Positions 18,970 to 28,096 of a stretch of DNA of 64,000 nucleotides are shown here, piece after piece. The position numbers were made by a program, and so were the translations under genes. The stretch's first letter is position 1. Each line of letters starts with the position of its first letter. The notes beneath the pieces were generated by a model, which was not told where the DNA came from, did not search any database, and saw nothing but the letters and a program-made list of their open reading frames with translations. The stretch is from Dichelobacter nodosus (GTDB taxonomy: Bacteria > Pseudomonadota > Gammaproteobacteria > Cardiobacteriales > Cardiobacteriaceae). Location: the NCBI RefSeq assembly GCF_001263335.1, contig NZ_LGVW01000011.1, positions 1-64,000 on the forward strand, read 5' to 3'.

Positions 18970-19615
18970 TTTATCAAAACCTTTATTAGCTATTGATACG
19001 GCAACGCCTTCTTGTTCGGTTGCCGTGCGCGTAAATCAGCGCATTATCGCGCGCGCTGATCATAGCGTTGCCAAACATACGCGCGTGATTTTGCCGATGA
19101 TAAAAGACTGCCTCGATGAAGCGCAGCTCGCGATGACGGATATCGCCGGCATTATTTTAAGCGCAGGACCAGGCGCGTTTACGGGATTGCGCGTGGGCGC
19201 AAGCGTTGCTTCGGGATTGGCTTATGCCAGCAATATTCCCATTGGTAAATTGTCTTCTTTGGCGCTTGTTGCCGCAACAAGTGGCGAAACGGGCATCGTG
19301 TTACCGCTTTTAGATGCGCGGATAGAACATTGTTATGCAGGTTTATATCATTGTTTTGACAATCAAATTGAAGTGTTAGCGCCCGATACTTTATGTGCGC
19401 CTGATGAATTACCCGAAGATTGGCAAACGCGCGCGCAATGTGCGGTTGGTTCGGGACTGATTTATCGCGATAAAATGCATTTTGCAACGGCAAAACTTTT
19501 GCCCGATACCGTTCCTTTGGCAGAAAAAGCGTTTTCCTGCTTATCAGCGGTTTGTTGGCAATCTGCGCAAACGCCAATCGAACTTTATTATTTACGCAAC
19601 GAGATTACTTCATGA
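18956..19615 (+). CDS. tsaB: tRNA threonylcarbamoyladenosine biosynthesis protein TsaB
   Basis: TsaB is the inactive homologue of TsaD that scaffolds the complex making t6A37 in tRNAs reading ANN codons. The 219-residue product has LLAIDTATPSCSVAV and GPGAFTGLRVGASVASGLAYA, the classic TsaB signatures. The ATG at 18956 overlaps the yoaA end by 14 bases. The partner genes tsaC, tsaD and tsaE are not in the window. Confidence 0.93.
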   Translation: MNIPDLSKPLLAIDTATPSCSVAVRVNQRIIARADHSVAKHTRVILPMIKDCLDEAQLAMTDIAGIILSAGPGAFTGLRVGASVASGLAYASNIPIGKLSSLALVAATSGETGIVLPLLDARIEHCYAGLYHCFDNQIEVLAPDTLCAPDELPEDWQTRAQCAVGSGLIYRDKMHFATAKLLPDTVPLAEKAFSCLSAVCWQSAQTPIELYYLRNEITS

Positions 19616-20013
19616 TGCCTCATTCTATTTCAACGCAATTAACCGTCCGCATCAGCGATATCAATTACGGCGGTCATCTCGCCCACGATCGACTCGTCAG
19701 TCTTTTGCATCAAGCACGCTGCGATTTTTTAGCGCATTTTTCAGCCAGCGAAGCCAATTTTTTTGGCACGGGGCTCATTATGCGCACGCTTCATGTGGAT
19801 TATTTAGCAGAAGCGTTTTATGGCGATAACTTATTGATTACGATGCACGTAACGGAAAGTGGACATACTTGGTTTATTTTGGAATATCACGTGCAAGTTG
19901 ATGACAAAACCATCGCCACGGCGCAGACGAAAATGGTCGCTTTTGATTATCACAAACGGCGCGTGGCAGCGTTACCCAAAGATTGGCGCCATTTGACCGA
20001 TAAACAGGAATAA
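19612..20013 (+). CDS. Acyl-CoA thioesterase-like hotdog protein
   Basis: The 133-residue product has the 4HBT hotdog fold signature RISDINYGGHLAHDRLVSLLHQARCDFL, described here only by its ends (R..F, residues about 11-38), followed by beta strands such as HVDYLAEAFYGDNLLI and TWFILEYHVQV. It should hydrolyse acyl-CoA or acyl-carrier thioesters in the cytoplasm; the substrate is not predictable. The ATG at 19612 overlaps the tsaB stop (ATGATG). The upstream extension to 19552 lies within tsaB. Confidence 0.8.
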   Translation: MMPHSISTQLTVRISDINYGGHLAHDRLVSLLHQARCDFLAHFSASEANFFGTGLIMRTLHVDYLAEAFYGDNLLITMHVTESGHTWFILEYHVQVDDKTIATAQTKMVAFDYHKRRVAALPKDWRHLTDKQE

Positions 20014-20016
20014 AAG

Positions 20017-21501
20017 ATGAAGCAAAGTGTGAGTTTACTGCGGCGCCTGTTTACCGTACTTACGGCGATTATTGTGCTGGCAGTATTGCTGTTGATTTTT
20101 CAGTTTACTGATGTGGCTTTTAGCGTTTGGGGACGTTTGCAGGAGTTATCCGTTGGTTTTTTATGGGTTTATTGCGTGGGCGTGGTCTTTATTGCCGCGC
20201 TGGGCATGATTTTGATTTATAAAATTTGGACTTTGGGGCGCGCGCGATCGCCGCAATCGTTAACTAAAAAACAACGCAGTTTGGCAGAAATTCAGCAACG
20301 TTTACAAAAAGCCCAAGCGCAAGGCATTGATACTACGGATATTGAATACGAATTAGCGCAACTTCAAGCGGATACGCCCAACGTTTTTTTGGAAATTGCT
20401 TTTTTCGGCAAAATCAGCACGGGCAAAAGTTCGCTGATTCAAACTTTATTACCGCAGGCAAATATTGAAATTTCCATTATCGGCGGCACCACGGCAACCA
20501 TCGATCGTTATCATTATCAAACGGCAAACGGCGTGCATTTAACTTTGCTCGATATGCCGGGCACGCATCAGGCGGAAACGTTGGCGCAGTTAGATGAAAC
20601 CGTGTTACAAGCGGCGCGCAAAGCGCATATTGTGTGTTACGTTTTAGATCAAGATATGACGGCTTCCGATTGGGAATCGATAACGCAATTGCATCATTTT
20701 CATAAACCGATGATCGTCGTGCTCAATAAAATTAATCGCTACAGCGAGCAAGAACAAATGCAGTTAAAAAATCGTATTCAAAGCCGGTTGCCAAAAGATA
20801 CGCCGCTTGTGCTGACTGCCAGCGCTTATCCGCAGCACGTTAAATTCATGCGACAAGATGGTTCAGAAGAATGCATTGAGCGCGTCGGCGGCGGAGATGT
20901 TCAAGCTTTATTACACGCCATTACCGATTTAGAAAAACAACGCGGTTATTTGGTTAACAGTCAGCGGCAAGCAATTATGGCTTTGGCTGATGATGCTTTA
21001 AATATGCGCATTGGGCAGCAACGCAAGAAAAAAGGCGAAGCGCTGGTAAAAAGTTATGCGCGCAAAGCGATGTTGGGCGGCGTGGCAGCGGTGGGGCCGG
21101 GCACGGACGTTATTATTCAAGGTTATTTGGGCATGGAAATGGTCAAATCGTTATGCAAACTTTACGATGTTCCCGCCAAACATATTGATTTACAAACTTT
21201 AATTGAATCGGCAACCGGAAAAGTGCGTACGCAAATGACGGTACTTTTAGCGCTGGCGGGCAATGTATGCAAAGCTTTTCCAGGAATTGGTACCGTGATT
21301 GGCGGCGCATCGCACGCATTAGCTTATGGTTTAATTTTTGAAAGTTTGGGCAATGCCGTGGTGCAAACTTTAGACCAACACGCAGAAGCATTTAATGATC
21401 AAAACATCATCAAACATTTCGAGGAGCAATTACAGCATGACTTGGAAAAACGAGCAGTCTCCCTGCTCAAATCCACCTTCAACGACAAAACCGAATATTG
21501 A
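20017..21501 (+). CDS. Membrane-anchored GTPase with DUF697-like C terminus
   Basis: The 494-residue product has two N-terminal membrane helices (about 12-30 and 48-70), a charged coiled segment, and an Era/dynamin-like G domain. The G domain has P-loop GKISTGKSS at about 130, G2 around GGTTATIDR, G3 LLDMPGT and G4 VVLNKIN. The C-terminal half has Gly/Ala-rich helices (AMLGGVAAVGPGTDVIIQGYLG, seen from about 345) of the DUF697 kind. A role at the inner membrane is likely, but the substrate process is not known. It overlaps the next gene, a second GTPase of related design, by 65 bases. Such pairs may act as a heteromer; this is inference. Confidence 0.75.
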   Translation: MKQSVSLLRRLFTVLTAIIVLAVLLLIFQFTDVAFSVWGRLQELSVGFLWVYCVGVVFIAALGMILIYKIWTLGRARSPQSLTKKQRSLAEIQQRLQKAQAQGIDTTDIEYELAQLQADTPNVFLEIAFFGKISTGKSSLIQTLLPQANIEISIIGGTTATIDRYHYQTANGVHLTLLDMPGTHQAETLAQLDETVLQAARKAHIVCYVLDQDMTASDWESITQLHHFHKPMIVVLNKINRYSEQEQMQLKNRIQSRLPKDTPLVLTASAYPQHVKFMRQDGSEECIERVGGGDVQALLHAITDLEKQRGYLVNSQRQAIMALADDALNMRIGQQRKKKGEALVKSYARKAMLGGVAAVGPGTDVIIQGYLGMEMVKSLCKLYDVPAKHIDLQTLIESATGKVRTQMTVLLALAGNVCKAFPGIGTVIGGASHALAYGLIFESLGNAVVQTLDQHAEAFNDQNIIKHFEEQLQHDLEKRAVSLLKSTFNDKTEY

Positions 21502-22783
21502 TGGCGCATTTCATCTGTTAAAAGCGCGAAATTCTTTGGTGCAATTACTTGACGATAGCCGTTTATCGGCGGCGGCGCGGGCGCGGTTGGCAGAAGATTA
21601 TCAACATTTACAACGTTTTTTAGGCAAAATCGAACAAGGCACCATTCACGTGGCAACATTTGGACGCGTGGGCGTGGGCAAATCAACATTATTAAATGCG
21701 CTTTCTGGAAAAAATGTTTTTTTAACTAGTGTGTTACACGGGCAAACCCAGCGCAGTGAAGAAGTTTTATGGGAAAATGCCGGCGACGGCATCGTTTTTT
21801 TGATTGATACCCCTGGCATCGATGAAATTCACGGGCAAGAACACGCTTTAATCGCTCAAACCGTTGCCCAAAATGCCGATATTATTTTGTTTGTTATCGA
21901 TTCGGATATGACCGATATTGAACTTTCCGCGTTGCAACAATTGCATCATCAAACGCAACCCATCATTTTGGTGATTAATAAATCCGATCAATTAAGCGCC
22001 AAAGAAGCCTTGAAATTACAAAAACATATCCGTTGGCGCGTTGCCGAAATGATTCCGCCGGAACGCGTGGTGATGACGGCGTCGCGTCCTGATGAAGAGT
22101 TGATCGTTAAAGAACGAGAAAACGGCAACGTTGAAGAAATCTGGCAAACGCGGGCGGTTGATATCGCAGAACTTCAAAAAGTCTTGCAGGATTTAATCGC
22201 GCAATTTGGACGCAGTTATGTGGCGCTTAATGCCAGCGTTTTTGCCAGCCGTTTATCGGATAAAGTGGTGGCAGAAGTGATGGCGGTGAAACAAAATGTT
22301 GCCGAGCATGTGATTCGTCAATACGCTTTATTTAAAGCCGTTGGCGTGGCGATTAATCCGCTGCCGGCGGTGGATTTATTAGCGTTAGCAGCAGATAGCG
22401 GCATGGTGGTTCATTTAGCGCAGATTTATGGTTTTTCTTTAACGCGGCGCGAAGCCGGCGCATTAATGCGCACCATCGCCCTGCAAACGGGATTATTAAT
22501 CGGCACGGTGTACGGCGTACAAATTCTATCGTCAACCTTAAAAGGATTAACTGCGGGTTTGTCCACCGTATTAACCGCGGGCACGCAAGCCGGACTTGCT
22601 TTTTACGGCAGTTATGTTGTCGGCAAAGCGGCGCAAAAATATTTTGCCGCCGGCGCATCTTGGGGCGAAGGCGGCGCAAAACGTGTTATTGAAGATATTA
22701 TTGCGGATTTGGATAAAGAAGCATTGATGATGGAAGCAAAAAATTCGATTCGCCAAATTTTAGGAAAGGAACAGCATGACTAA
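21437..22783 (+). CDS. GTPase with DUF697-like C terminus
   Basis: The 448-residue product lacks the N-terminal membrane helices of its neighbour. It has a P-loop GRVGVGKST at residues 76-84, G3 IDTPGID, G4 VINKSD and a hydrophobic C-terminal domain (about 290-410, including VGVAINPLPAVDLLALAADSG) of the DUF697 type that may dip into the membrane. The ATG at 21437 is preferred because GAGGAG lies ten bases upstream. It overlaps the first GTPase gene by 65 bases and the tldD start by eight, so translation is probably coupled. No specific function can be assigned. Confidence 0.75.
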   Translation: MTWKNEQSPCSNPPSTTKPNIDGAFHLLKARNSLVQLLDDSRLSAAARARLAEDYQHLQRFLGKIEQGTIHVATFGRVGVGKSTLLNALSGKNVFLTSVLHGQTQRSEEVLWENAGDGIVFLIDTPGIDEIHGQEHALIAQTVAQNADIILFVIDSDMTDIELSALQQLHHQTQPIILVINKSDQLSAKEALKLQKHIRWRVAEMIPPERVVMTASRPDEELIVKERENGNVEEIWQTRAVDIAELQKVLQDLIAQFGRSYVALNASVFASRLSDKVVAEVMAVKQNVAEHVIRQYALFKAVGVAINPLPAVDLLALAADSGMVVHLAQIYGFSLTRREAGALMRTIALQTGLLIGTVYGVQILSSTLKGLTAGLSTVLTAGTQAGLAFYGSYVVGKAAQKYFAAGASWGEGGAKRVIEDIIADLDKEALMMEAKNSIRQILGKEQHD

Positions 22784-24200
22784 CGATATATTTCCCGCGG
22801 AAATTTCGGCAGAAATTCTGGAAAAAGGTTTAAATTTATTAACATTTTCTGGAATTGACGATGGCGATATTTATCTTCAACGTTTGCGCAGTGAATATTG
22901 GTCGCTTTCCGAGCATCGCGTTAAAAATGCGCAATATCATGCGGCGGCAGGATTAGGCGTGCGCGCCGTTGTGGGTGAGCAAACGGGTTTTGCTTATGCC
23001 GATATGATTTCGCAAGAAGCGTTATTTGATGCTTGCCGTTTTGCGCGGCGCATCGGAAAAGCGGGTCAAAACGGAACTGTACGCGTGCCCAAATGGCAGG
23101 AACAAACCGTAAAACCGCTTTATCCTGCCGTTGATCCGTTAACGCGTTATGCCGATTCAGAAAAAGTGCGGTTATTACAATTAGCCGATCAATACGCTTA
23201 TCAAGAAGATCCGGCGGTGGTTGATGTATCGGCATCATTTGCGGCAACTTATGAAGAAGTATTTATTCAACGTTTAGACGGCGGTTTTGCGCGCGATATT
23301 CGTCCGCTGGTGCGTTTTAACGTGAATGTTGTCTTGGAAAAAAATGGGCAACGTGAAAGCGGTTATGCCGGCGGCGGTGGTCGCGGCGATTATCAGCATT
23401 ACTTTTCCCCCGAACAAATTCGAAATTATGTGCAAAAAGCCGTTAAACAAGCGCAAATATTGTTAACGGCGCAAGCGGCGCCGGCAGGAGAAATGCCCGT
23501 TGTTTTGGGCAACGGTTGGACGGGCGTTTTATTGCATGAAGCCGTCGGACACGGTTTGGAAGGCGATTTTAATCGCAAAGGCAGTTCTATTTTTAGTGGG
23601 AAAATCGGCGAACAAGTCTGCTCACCGTTATGCACCGTTATTGATGACGGCAGTTTATTAGAACGCCGCGGATCGTTATCGGTTGACGATGAAGGCACGA
23701 AAACGGCAAAAAATGTGTTGATTGAAAACGGCATTTTAAAAGGCTATTTGCAAGATCGCATGAATGCGCGTTTGATGAAAATGAACGCAACGGGCAACGG
23801 TCGGCGCGAAAGTTATGCGCATTTGCCGATGCCGCGCATGACGAATACTTATCTGGCAGCCGGCAAACACAAACCAGAAGAAATGATTGCCAGCGTTAAA
23901 CGCGGACTTTTGGTGACAGAAATGGGCGGCGGACAAGTTGATATCACTAACGGGCAATTTGTTTTTTCGGCGACTCAAGCATGGTTGATTGAAAACGGCA
24001 AAGTAACGGCGCCGGTTAAAGGAGCGAGTTTAATCGGACAAGGAATTGAAGTTATGCAACGGATTTCGATGGTGGGCGATGATTTTGCGTTAGACGGCGG
24101 CGTGGGAAATTGCGGCAAAAGTGGGCAAACGGTGCCCGTTGGTGTGGGGCAACCCAGCGTGAAAATCGACCGCTTAATCGTAGGAGGAACGCATGCTTAG
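22776..24200 (+). CDS. tldD: Metalloprotease TldD
   Basis: TldD is the catalytic half of the TldD-TldE metalloprotease, known for trimming microcin B17 and CcdA. Its general cellular substrates are unclear. The 474-residue product holds the zinc motif HEAVGHGLEGD (HExxxH, about residue 254) and the downstream Gly-rich VTEMGGGQVDITNGQF. Length and layout match E. coli TldD (481). The gene overlaps the GTPase gene before it and the pmbA gene after it by eight bases each. Confidence 0.95.
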   Translation: MTNDIFPAEISAEILEKGLNLLTFSGIDDGDIYLQRLRSEYWSLSEHRVKNAQYHAAAGLGVRAVVGEQTGFAYADMISQEALFDACRFARRIGKAGQNGTVRVPKWQEQTVKPLYPAVDPLTRYADSEKVRLLQLADQYAYQEDPAVVDVSASFAATYEEVFIQRLDGGFARDIRPLVRFNVNVVLEKNGQRESGYAGGGGRGDYQHYFSPEQIRNYVQKAVKQAQILLTAQAAPAGEMPVVLGNGWTGVLLHEAVGHGLEGDFNRKGSSIFSGKIGEQVCSPLCTVIDDGSLLERRGSLSVDDEGTKTAKNVLIENGILKGYLQDRMNARLMKMNATGNGRRESYAHLPMPRMTNTYLAAGKHKPEEMIASVKRGLLVTEMGGGQVDITNGQFVFSATQAWLIENGKVTAPVKGASLIGQGIEVMQRISMVGDDFALDGGVGNCGKSGQTVPVGVGQPSVKIDRLIVGGTHA

Positions 24201-25536
24201 TCTCGAAAAATTACGCGCTGATGCCGAATATATATTAAAAACGGCGCAGCAAAACGGCGCCGAACAATGTTATGTCAGCGTTCATACGGCGTTAGGTAAT
24301 CACGTTGGTTTTCGCACGGGCAAAATAGAAGCTTTGGAACGCGTTGAAGATTTTTCCTTAGCACTTACCGTCTACCGCAAACACCGCAAAGGATCGGTAG
24401 CGATTTCCGATCGCAGCGAGCAAGCCATGACGCACGCCGTTAAAACCGCGTTATCGCATACGGAATTCACTGAAGACGACCCCGATTTTGGCATTGCTGC
24501 GGCAGAAGATTATGCGCGTTGTTGTGATGATGATTGGCAGGCGCTGCAGTTGTGGGGCAATCCGCCGGATATTGACGCATTAACGCAGCTTGTTTCATCA
24601 GCAGAAGCTGCCGCGCTTGCCTGCGATCCGCGGATCGTGTCGCATCACGGCGCGCAAGCTTACGGCGGTGAATCGGCTTTTTATGTGGCAACGAGCAATG
24701 GATTTCGCGGCGGCGCTCAAAGAAGTAGCGTTTCTGTGAGTGTGAGTGCATTAGCGCGCGAGGCAAACGATCAACAAAGCGCTTACGATTATGATCATAA
24801 AATCTTAATCGATGATTTACGCGCTGCCGCCGATATCGGCAAAACCGCGGCGCAAAAAGCGTTAGCCGCGTTGAAACCGCGCGCCGTAAAAACGGACGTT
24901 TATCCCGTGTTATTTGTGCCGGAACTGGCTTCTGGATTAATGGGACATTTATTGTCGGCGCTCGGCGGTTATCGTCAATATCGAAAATTGGGTTTTTTGC
25001 CGGATTCTTTGGGAAAAACTGTATTGCCGGCGTGGTTAAGTTTGCATGAAAATCCTTTATTGCCCAAAGGTGCCACTTCTGCTGTATTTGATGGCGAAGG
25101 CATTGCCGTGCGCAATCCGGTGCTGATTCATGAAGGAACGGTTGAGCATTATTTGCTTGGCAGTTATGCCGCGCGGCGTTTGCATTTAACGCCCAGCGGA
25201 AATAGCGACGGCGTGCATAATTTGCAATTGTTGGCAACGCCGGATCACGTTTTATCGCTTTCTGATTTGTATCAGCAGATGGAACGCGGTTTGGTGGTTA
25301 CAGAATTAATGGGGCAGGGCGTGGATTTGTTAACGGGCAACTATTCCCGCGGTGCGCGCGGTTTTTGGGTTGAAAACGGCGAGATTGCCTATCCGGTAAC
25401 CGGCGTGACGATTGCCGGATCATTGCCAACCATGCTGCAAAATATCATGGCAATTGGTGATGATATCCGCTCATTGGGCGCCGTACACGCGCCTTCCATT
25501 TTGTTACGAGAAATGACGGTTGCCGACGGTGAATGA
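24193..25536 (+). CDS. pmbA: Metalloprotease accessory subunit PmbA/TldE
   Basis: The 447-residue product is the TldE partner of TldD. It has the family features EALERVEDFSLALTVYRKHRKGS, GLMGHLLSALGG at the place where TldD has its zinc motif (the second His of HExxxH is absent, as usual for TldE), and VVTELMGQGVDLLTGNYSRGA near the C terminus, given here only as landmarks. It starts within the tldD end, which implies stoichiometric synthesis. The stop region overlaps the likely tadA start. Confidence 0.95.
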   Translation: MLSLEKLRADAEYILKTAQQNGAEQCYVSVHTALGNHVGFRTGKIEALERVEDFSLALTVYRKHRKGSVAISDRSEQAMTHAVKTALSHTEFTEDDPDFGIAAAEDYARCCDDDWQALQLWGNPPDIDALTQLVSSAEAAALACDPRIVSHHGAQAYGGESAFYVATSNGFRGGAQRSSVSVSVSALAREANDQQSAYDYDHKILIDDLRAAADIGKTAAQKALAALKPRAVKTDVYPVLFVPELASGLMGHLLSALGGYRQYRKLGFLPDSLGKTVLPAWLSLHENPLLPKGATSAVFDGEGIAVRNPVLIHEGTVEHYLLGSYAARRLHLTPSGNSDGVHNLQLLATPDHVLSLSDLYQQMERGLVVTELMGQGVDLLTGNYSRGARGFWVENGEIAYPVTGVTIAGSLPTMLQNIMAIGDDIRSLGAVHAPSILLREMTVADGE

Positions 25537-26002
25537 CGTTGATTTTATGCGTTTGGCGCTGGAGCAAGCGCAATTAGCCGCAGAAATCGGCGAAATTCCC
25601 ATCGGCGCGGTTTTGGTTTATCAGCAACAGGTGATCGCGGCAAATTTTAATCGCACGATCAGCGCTTGTGATCCCAGCGCGCACAGCGAAATTTTGGTTT
25701 TACGCGAAGGCGCGCAACGCATTAAAAATTATCGTTTAACAGAAATGGCGCTTTATGTGACCGTTGAGCCGTGCGTGATGTGCGTCGGCGCATTAATCCA
25801 TGCGCGCATTGAAAAATTGGTTTTTGGCGCGTATAACGCGCGCGGCGGCGCGTGCGGCTCGTCTTTTGATTTAACGCGTCATGCGCAATTAAATCATCAT
25901 ATTAACGAAGTTAAAGGCGGCGTTTTGGCGGCAGAGTGTCAGTTGTTATTGCAGCAATTTTTTCAAAAACGGCGAAGTCGTTTGGGAGCAGAAGATGCGT
26001 AG
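25529..26002 (+). CDS. tadA: tRNA-specific adenosine deaminase
   Basis: TadA deaminates A34 to inosine in tRNA-Arg(ACG). The 157-residue product has the zinc-deaminase motifs SAHSEILVL (His and the catalytic Glu; many TadA have HAE) and EPCVMCVGALIHARI (PCxxC), plus YNARGGACGS. The start is uncertain: GTG at 25529 overlaps the pmbA stop and is used here; TTG 25520 and ATG 25547 are alternatives. It is followed by a small membrane-protein gene with an eight-base overlap. Confidence 0.94.
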   Translation: MNDVDFMRLALEQAQLAAEIGEIPIGAVLVYQQQVIAANFNRTISACDPSAHSEILVLREGAQRIKNYRLTEMALYVTVEPCVMCVGALIHARIEKLVFGAYNARGGACGSSFDLTRHAQLNHHINEVKGGVLAAECQLLLQQFFQKRRSRLGAEDA

Positions 26003-26366
26003 TGAACGTTTATGGTTTAATTTTTTTGTTTTATTGGCGTTAACGTTGAGCTGTAGTTTTGTGTACGGCGAATTGGGCAGCCCCGAATATCACGAAAAAA
26101 TGGGATTGTTTTTTGCCTTTGTGGTCAGTTTGATTTGTACGGTTTTAAAGTTTGGCGATCGAACGCAAATGGGATCTTTATTGATGGCAGCGAGTTTGGT
26201 CAGCGATGTGCAATTATTAGCCGCAATTTTGGTATGGACGTTTTCCGTGGGTATGCTTGATGGCACAACGATGGCGACTATTGTTTCTTTTGCTGCCGGC
26301 GCGATGGTGGCGAATATCGTTTCTGTGATTTTAATTATTATCGAAACAACGACTTTGCGTCGTTAG
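25995..26366 (+). CDS. Small four-helix membrane protein beside the potassium channel
   Basis: The 123-residue product has about four hydrophobic segments (about 10-28, 36-50, 63-80, 88-115) and few charges. I think it belongs to the DUF6394 family, found next to RCK-type potassium channels in Pseudomonas and relatives, but I cannot check this. It overlaps tadA by eight bases and precedes the channel gene by ten, so it is probably an accessory membrane protein of the channel. The function is unknown. Confidence 0.6.
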   Translation: MRSERLWFNFFVLLALTLSCSFVYGELGSPEYHEKMGLFFAFVVSLICTVLKFGDRTQMGSLLMAASLVSDVQLLAAILVWTFSVGMLDGTTMATIVSFAAGAMVANIVSVILIIIETTTLRR

Positions 26367-26376
26367 GGTGATTCTG

Positions 26377-28086
26377 ATGAACGAAGTCGTTTATCTTTTT
26401 TTCCGGCAAATGCGCCGCCCCGCGTTGGTATTAATTGCGTGTTATACGGTTGCTATTTTGGGCATGTCGATGATTCCAACGCTCGATGATAACGGCGAGT
26501 TGATCTATTTCTCGATTTTTGATTCTTTTTATTGGATTACGATTACCGCGACCACGATGGGGTACGGCGAAGAACCTTATGGTTTTTCGCATTGGCAGCG
26601 TTTGTGGGTGATTTTGAGTATTTATTACACGGTGCCGGCGTGGCTTTATGCCGCGGGTAAAATTATCGCAATTTTGCAGGATCCGGTTTTTCAACACGCA
26701 TTAAAAGAAAACAGTTTCGCGCGCCGCACGGAACGCCTTAAACAACGTTTTGTAATTATTTGTGGTTTGGGCGAAGCCGGCGCGAAATTAGCCAAATTGT
26801 TGTTGAAAAACAATTATCAATGCGTGGTGATTGAAAAAAATGAAAACCGAGTGGCGAGTATGGCGTTGGAACCGGAATTTCATAATGTTTTATCGACGGT
26901 GGGTGATGCTTCCGATGTGCAATTATTGGAAAAAGCAGGCATTCGTTCGCCGTTTTGTCGGGCGGTAATCGCGATTACGAATGATGAAGCGGTCAATATT
27001 AAAGTGGCGTTATCGGCAAAATTATTGTCATCGGAACATTATCGTTTTCAAATTATTTGCCGAACGACTTCCGCCAAAGGCAGCGCGCATGCTAAATCGT
27101 TTCATACGGATATGGTTGTGAATACCAATCAAGTTTTTACCGAACGGCTGACGATGGCGCTGCGGCGTCCGGCAATTGCCAGTTTGATGGCGCGCGCGTA
27201 CGCCGAACCCAATTCCACTTATGAACCGTTGCCGCAACCGCCCAGCGGTAAATGGTTGTTATGTGGTTTTGGTGAATTAGGGCAAACGCTCCAGCAATTT
27301 TTAGAATATGAAGGTGTGGAAAGCGTGGTGATCGATGAAGGCAGCGATGAACGCATCGATATCCACGGCACGGGCACCGAAGCGGTGACTTTGCGTGAAG
27401 CGCGGATTGATCGGGCGCAGGCAATCGTTGCCGCGCATGCGTATGATCCCGATAATTTATCGATTGCGATGACGGCAAAAGCGATGCGCCCGTCGTTGTA
27501 TGTTGTAGGAAAACAAAACCGCACCAGTAATGAACATTTGTTTCAAGTGGCAGGATTTGACCGCGTGATGGAAGAAGCTGATTTACTCGTCAGCCAAATT
27601 TTTCCACAAGTAGCGCGACCATTATTAGCGCGGTTTATTCGTCTTTTACGGCACCAAGATGAAGCTTGGGGACAAAGTTTGGTGCAACGTTTGGACGCGT
27701 TGGGCAAAAGAAGCGATGGGCAAATTTTAAATCCCAAACATTTTATTGCTCGCATTGATTACGAACACGCGCCCGCCGTGATGGATTATTTAAAAAGTGG
27801 GCATTTATTGCGTTTGCAAACGTTATGGATGCACCCTAATGAACCGGAAACCTTGCACGAAGTGGTGCCGTTATTATTGTATCGTCAGGAAAAAGAATAT
27901 TTATTGCCGAATCCTGCGATGCATTTGGAAGTTGGCGATCAAGTTTTATTGGCTTATGTTGAGCGTTCGGCGGGTCATCGCATTGGGCGAAATTGTTTTG
28001 ATTATGCGGCGCTTTATTGGGCACAACACGGGCGCGAGCGCATGAATTCTTCCGTTTTAAACTACATTTACCACAAACTACAATAA
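26377..28086 (+). CDS. Potassium channel with two RCK/TrkA-N domains
   Basis: The 569-residue product has two membrane helices around a pore loop, ITATTMGYGEEPYG, followed by two Rossmann-type TrkA-N domains. The first starts with IICGLGEAGAKLAKLL at about 120 and the second with WLLCGFGELGQTLQQFL at about 288. TrkA-C-like regions lie at the end. This is the two-TM/RCK architecture of prokaryotic ligand-gated potassium channels. The filter reads TMGYGE where TVGYGD is usual. The ATG at 26377 is chosen over the GTG at 26368 because AGGG lies eight bases upstream. Potassium homeostasis is the likely role. Confidence 0.85.
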   Translation: MNEVVYLFFRQMRRPALVLIACYTVAILGMSMIPTLDDNGELIYFSIFDSFYWITITATTMGYGEEPYGFSHWQRLWVILSIYYTVPAWLYAAGKIIAILQDPVFQHALKENSFARRTERLKQRFVIICGLGEAGAKLAKLLLKNNYQCVVIEKNENRVASMALEPEFHNVLSTVGDASDVQLLEKAGIRSPFCRAVIAITNDEAVNIKVALSAKLLSSEHYRFQIICRTTSAKGSAHAKSFHTDMVVNTNQVFTERLTMALRRPAIASLMARAYAEPNSTYEPLPQPPSGKWLLCGFGELGQTLQQFLEYEGVESVVIDEGSDERIDIHGTGTEAVTLREARIDRAQAIVAAHAYDPDNLSIAMTAKAMRPSLYVVGKQNRTSNEHLFQVAGFDRVMEEADLLVSQIFPQVARPLLARFIRLLRHQDEAWGQSLVQRLDALGKRSDGQILNPKHFIARIDYEHAPAVMDYLKSGHLLRLQTLWMHPNEPETLHEVVPLLLYRQEKEYLLPNPAMHLEVGDQVLLAYVERSAGHRIGRNCFDYAALYWAQHGRERMNSSVLNYIYHKLQ

Positions 28087-28096
28087 GGAGCGCAAA

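Noticed and set aside
24467-25237. Long minus-strand open frame of 256 codons opposite pmbA
   Set aside because: It mirrors the well-conserved pmbA gene, its product is Arg/His-rich with no recognisable motif, and no ribosome site was evident.
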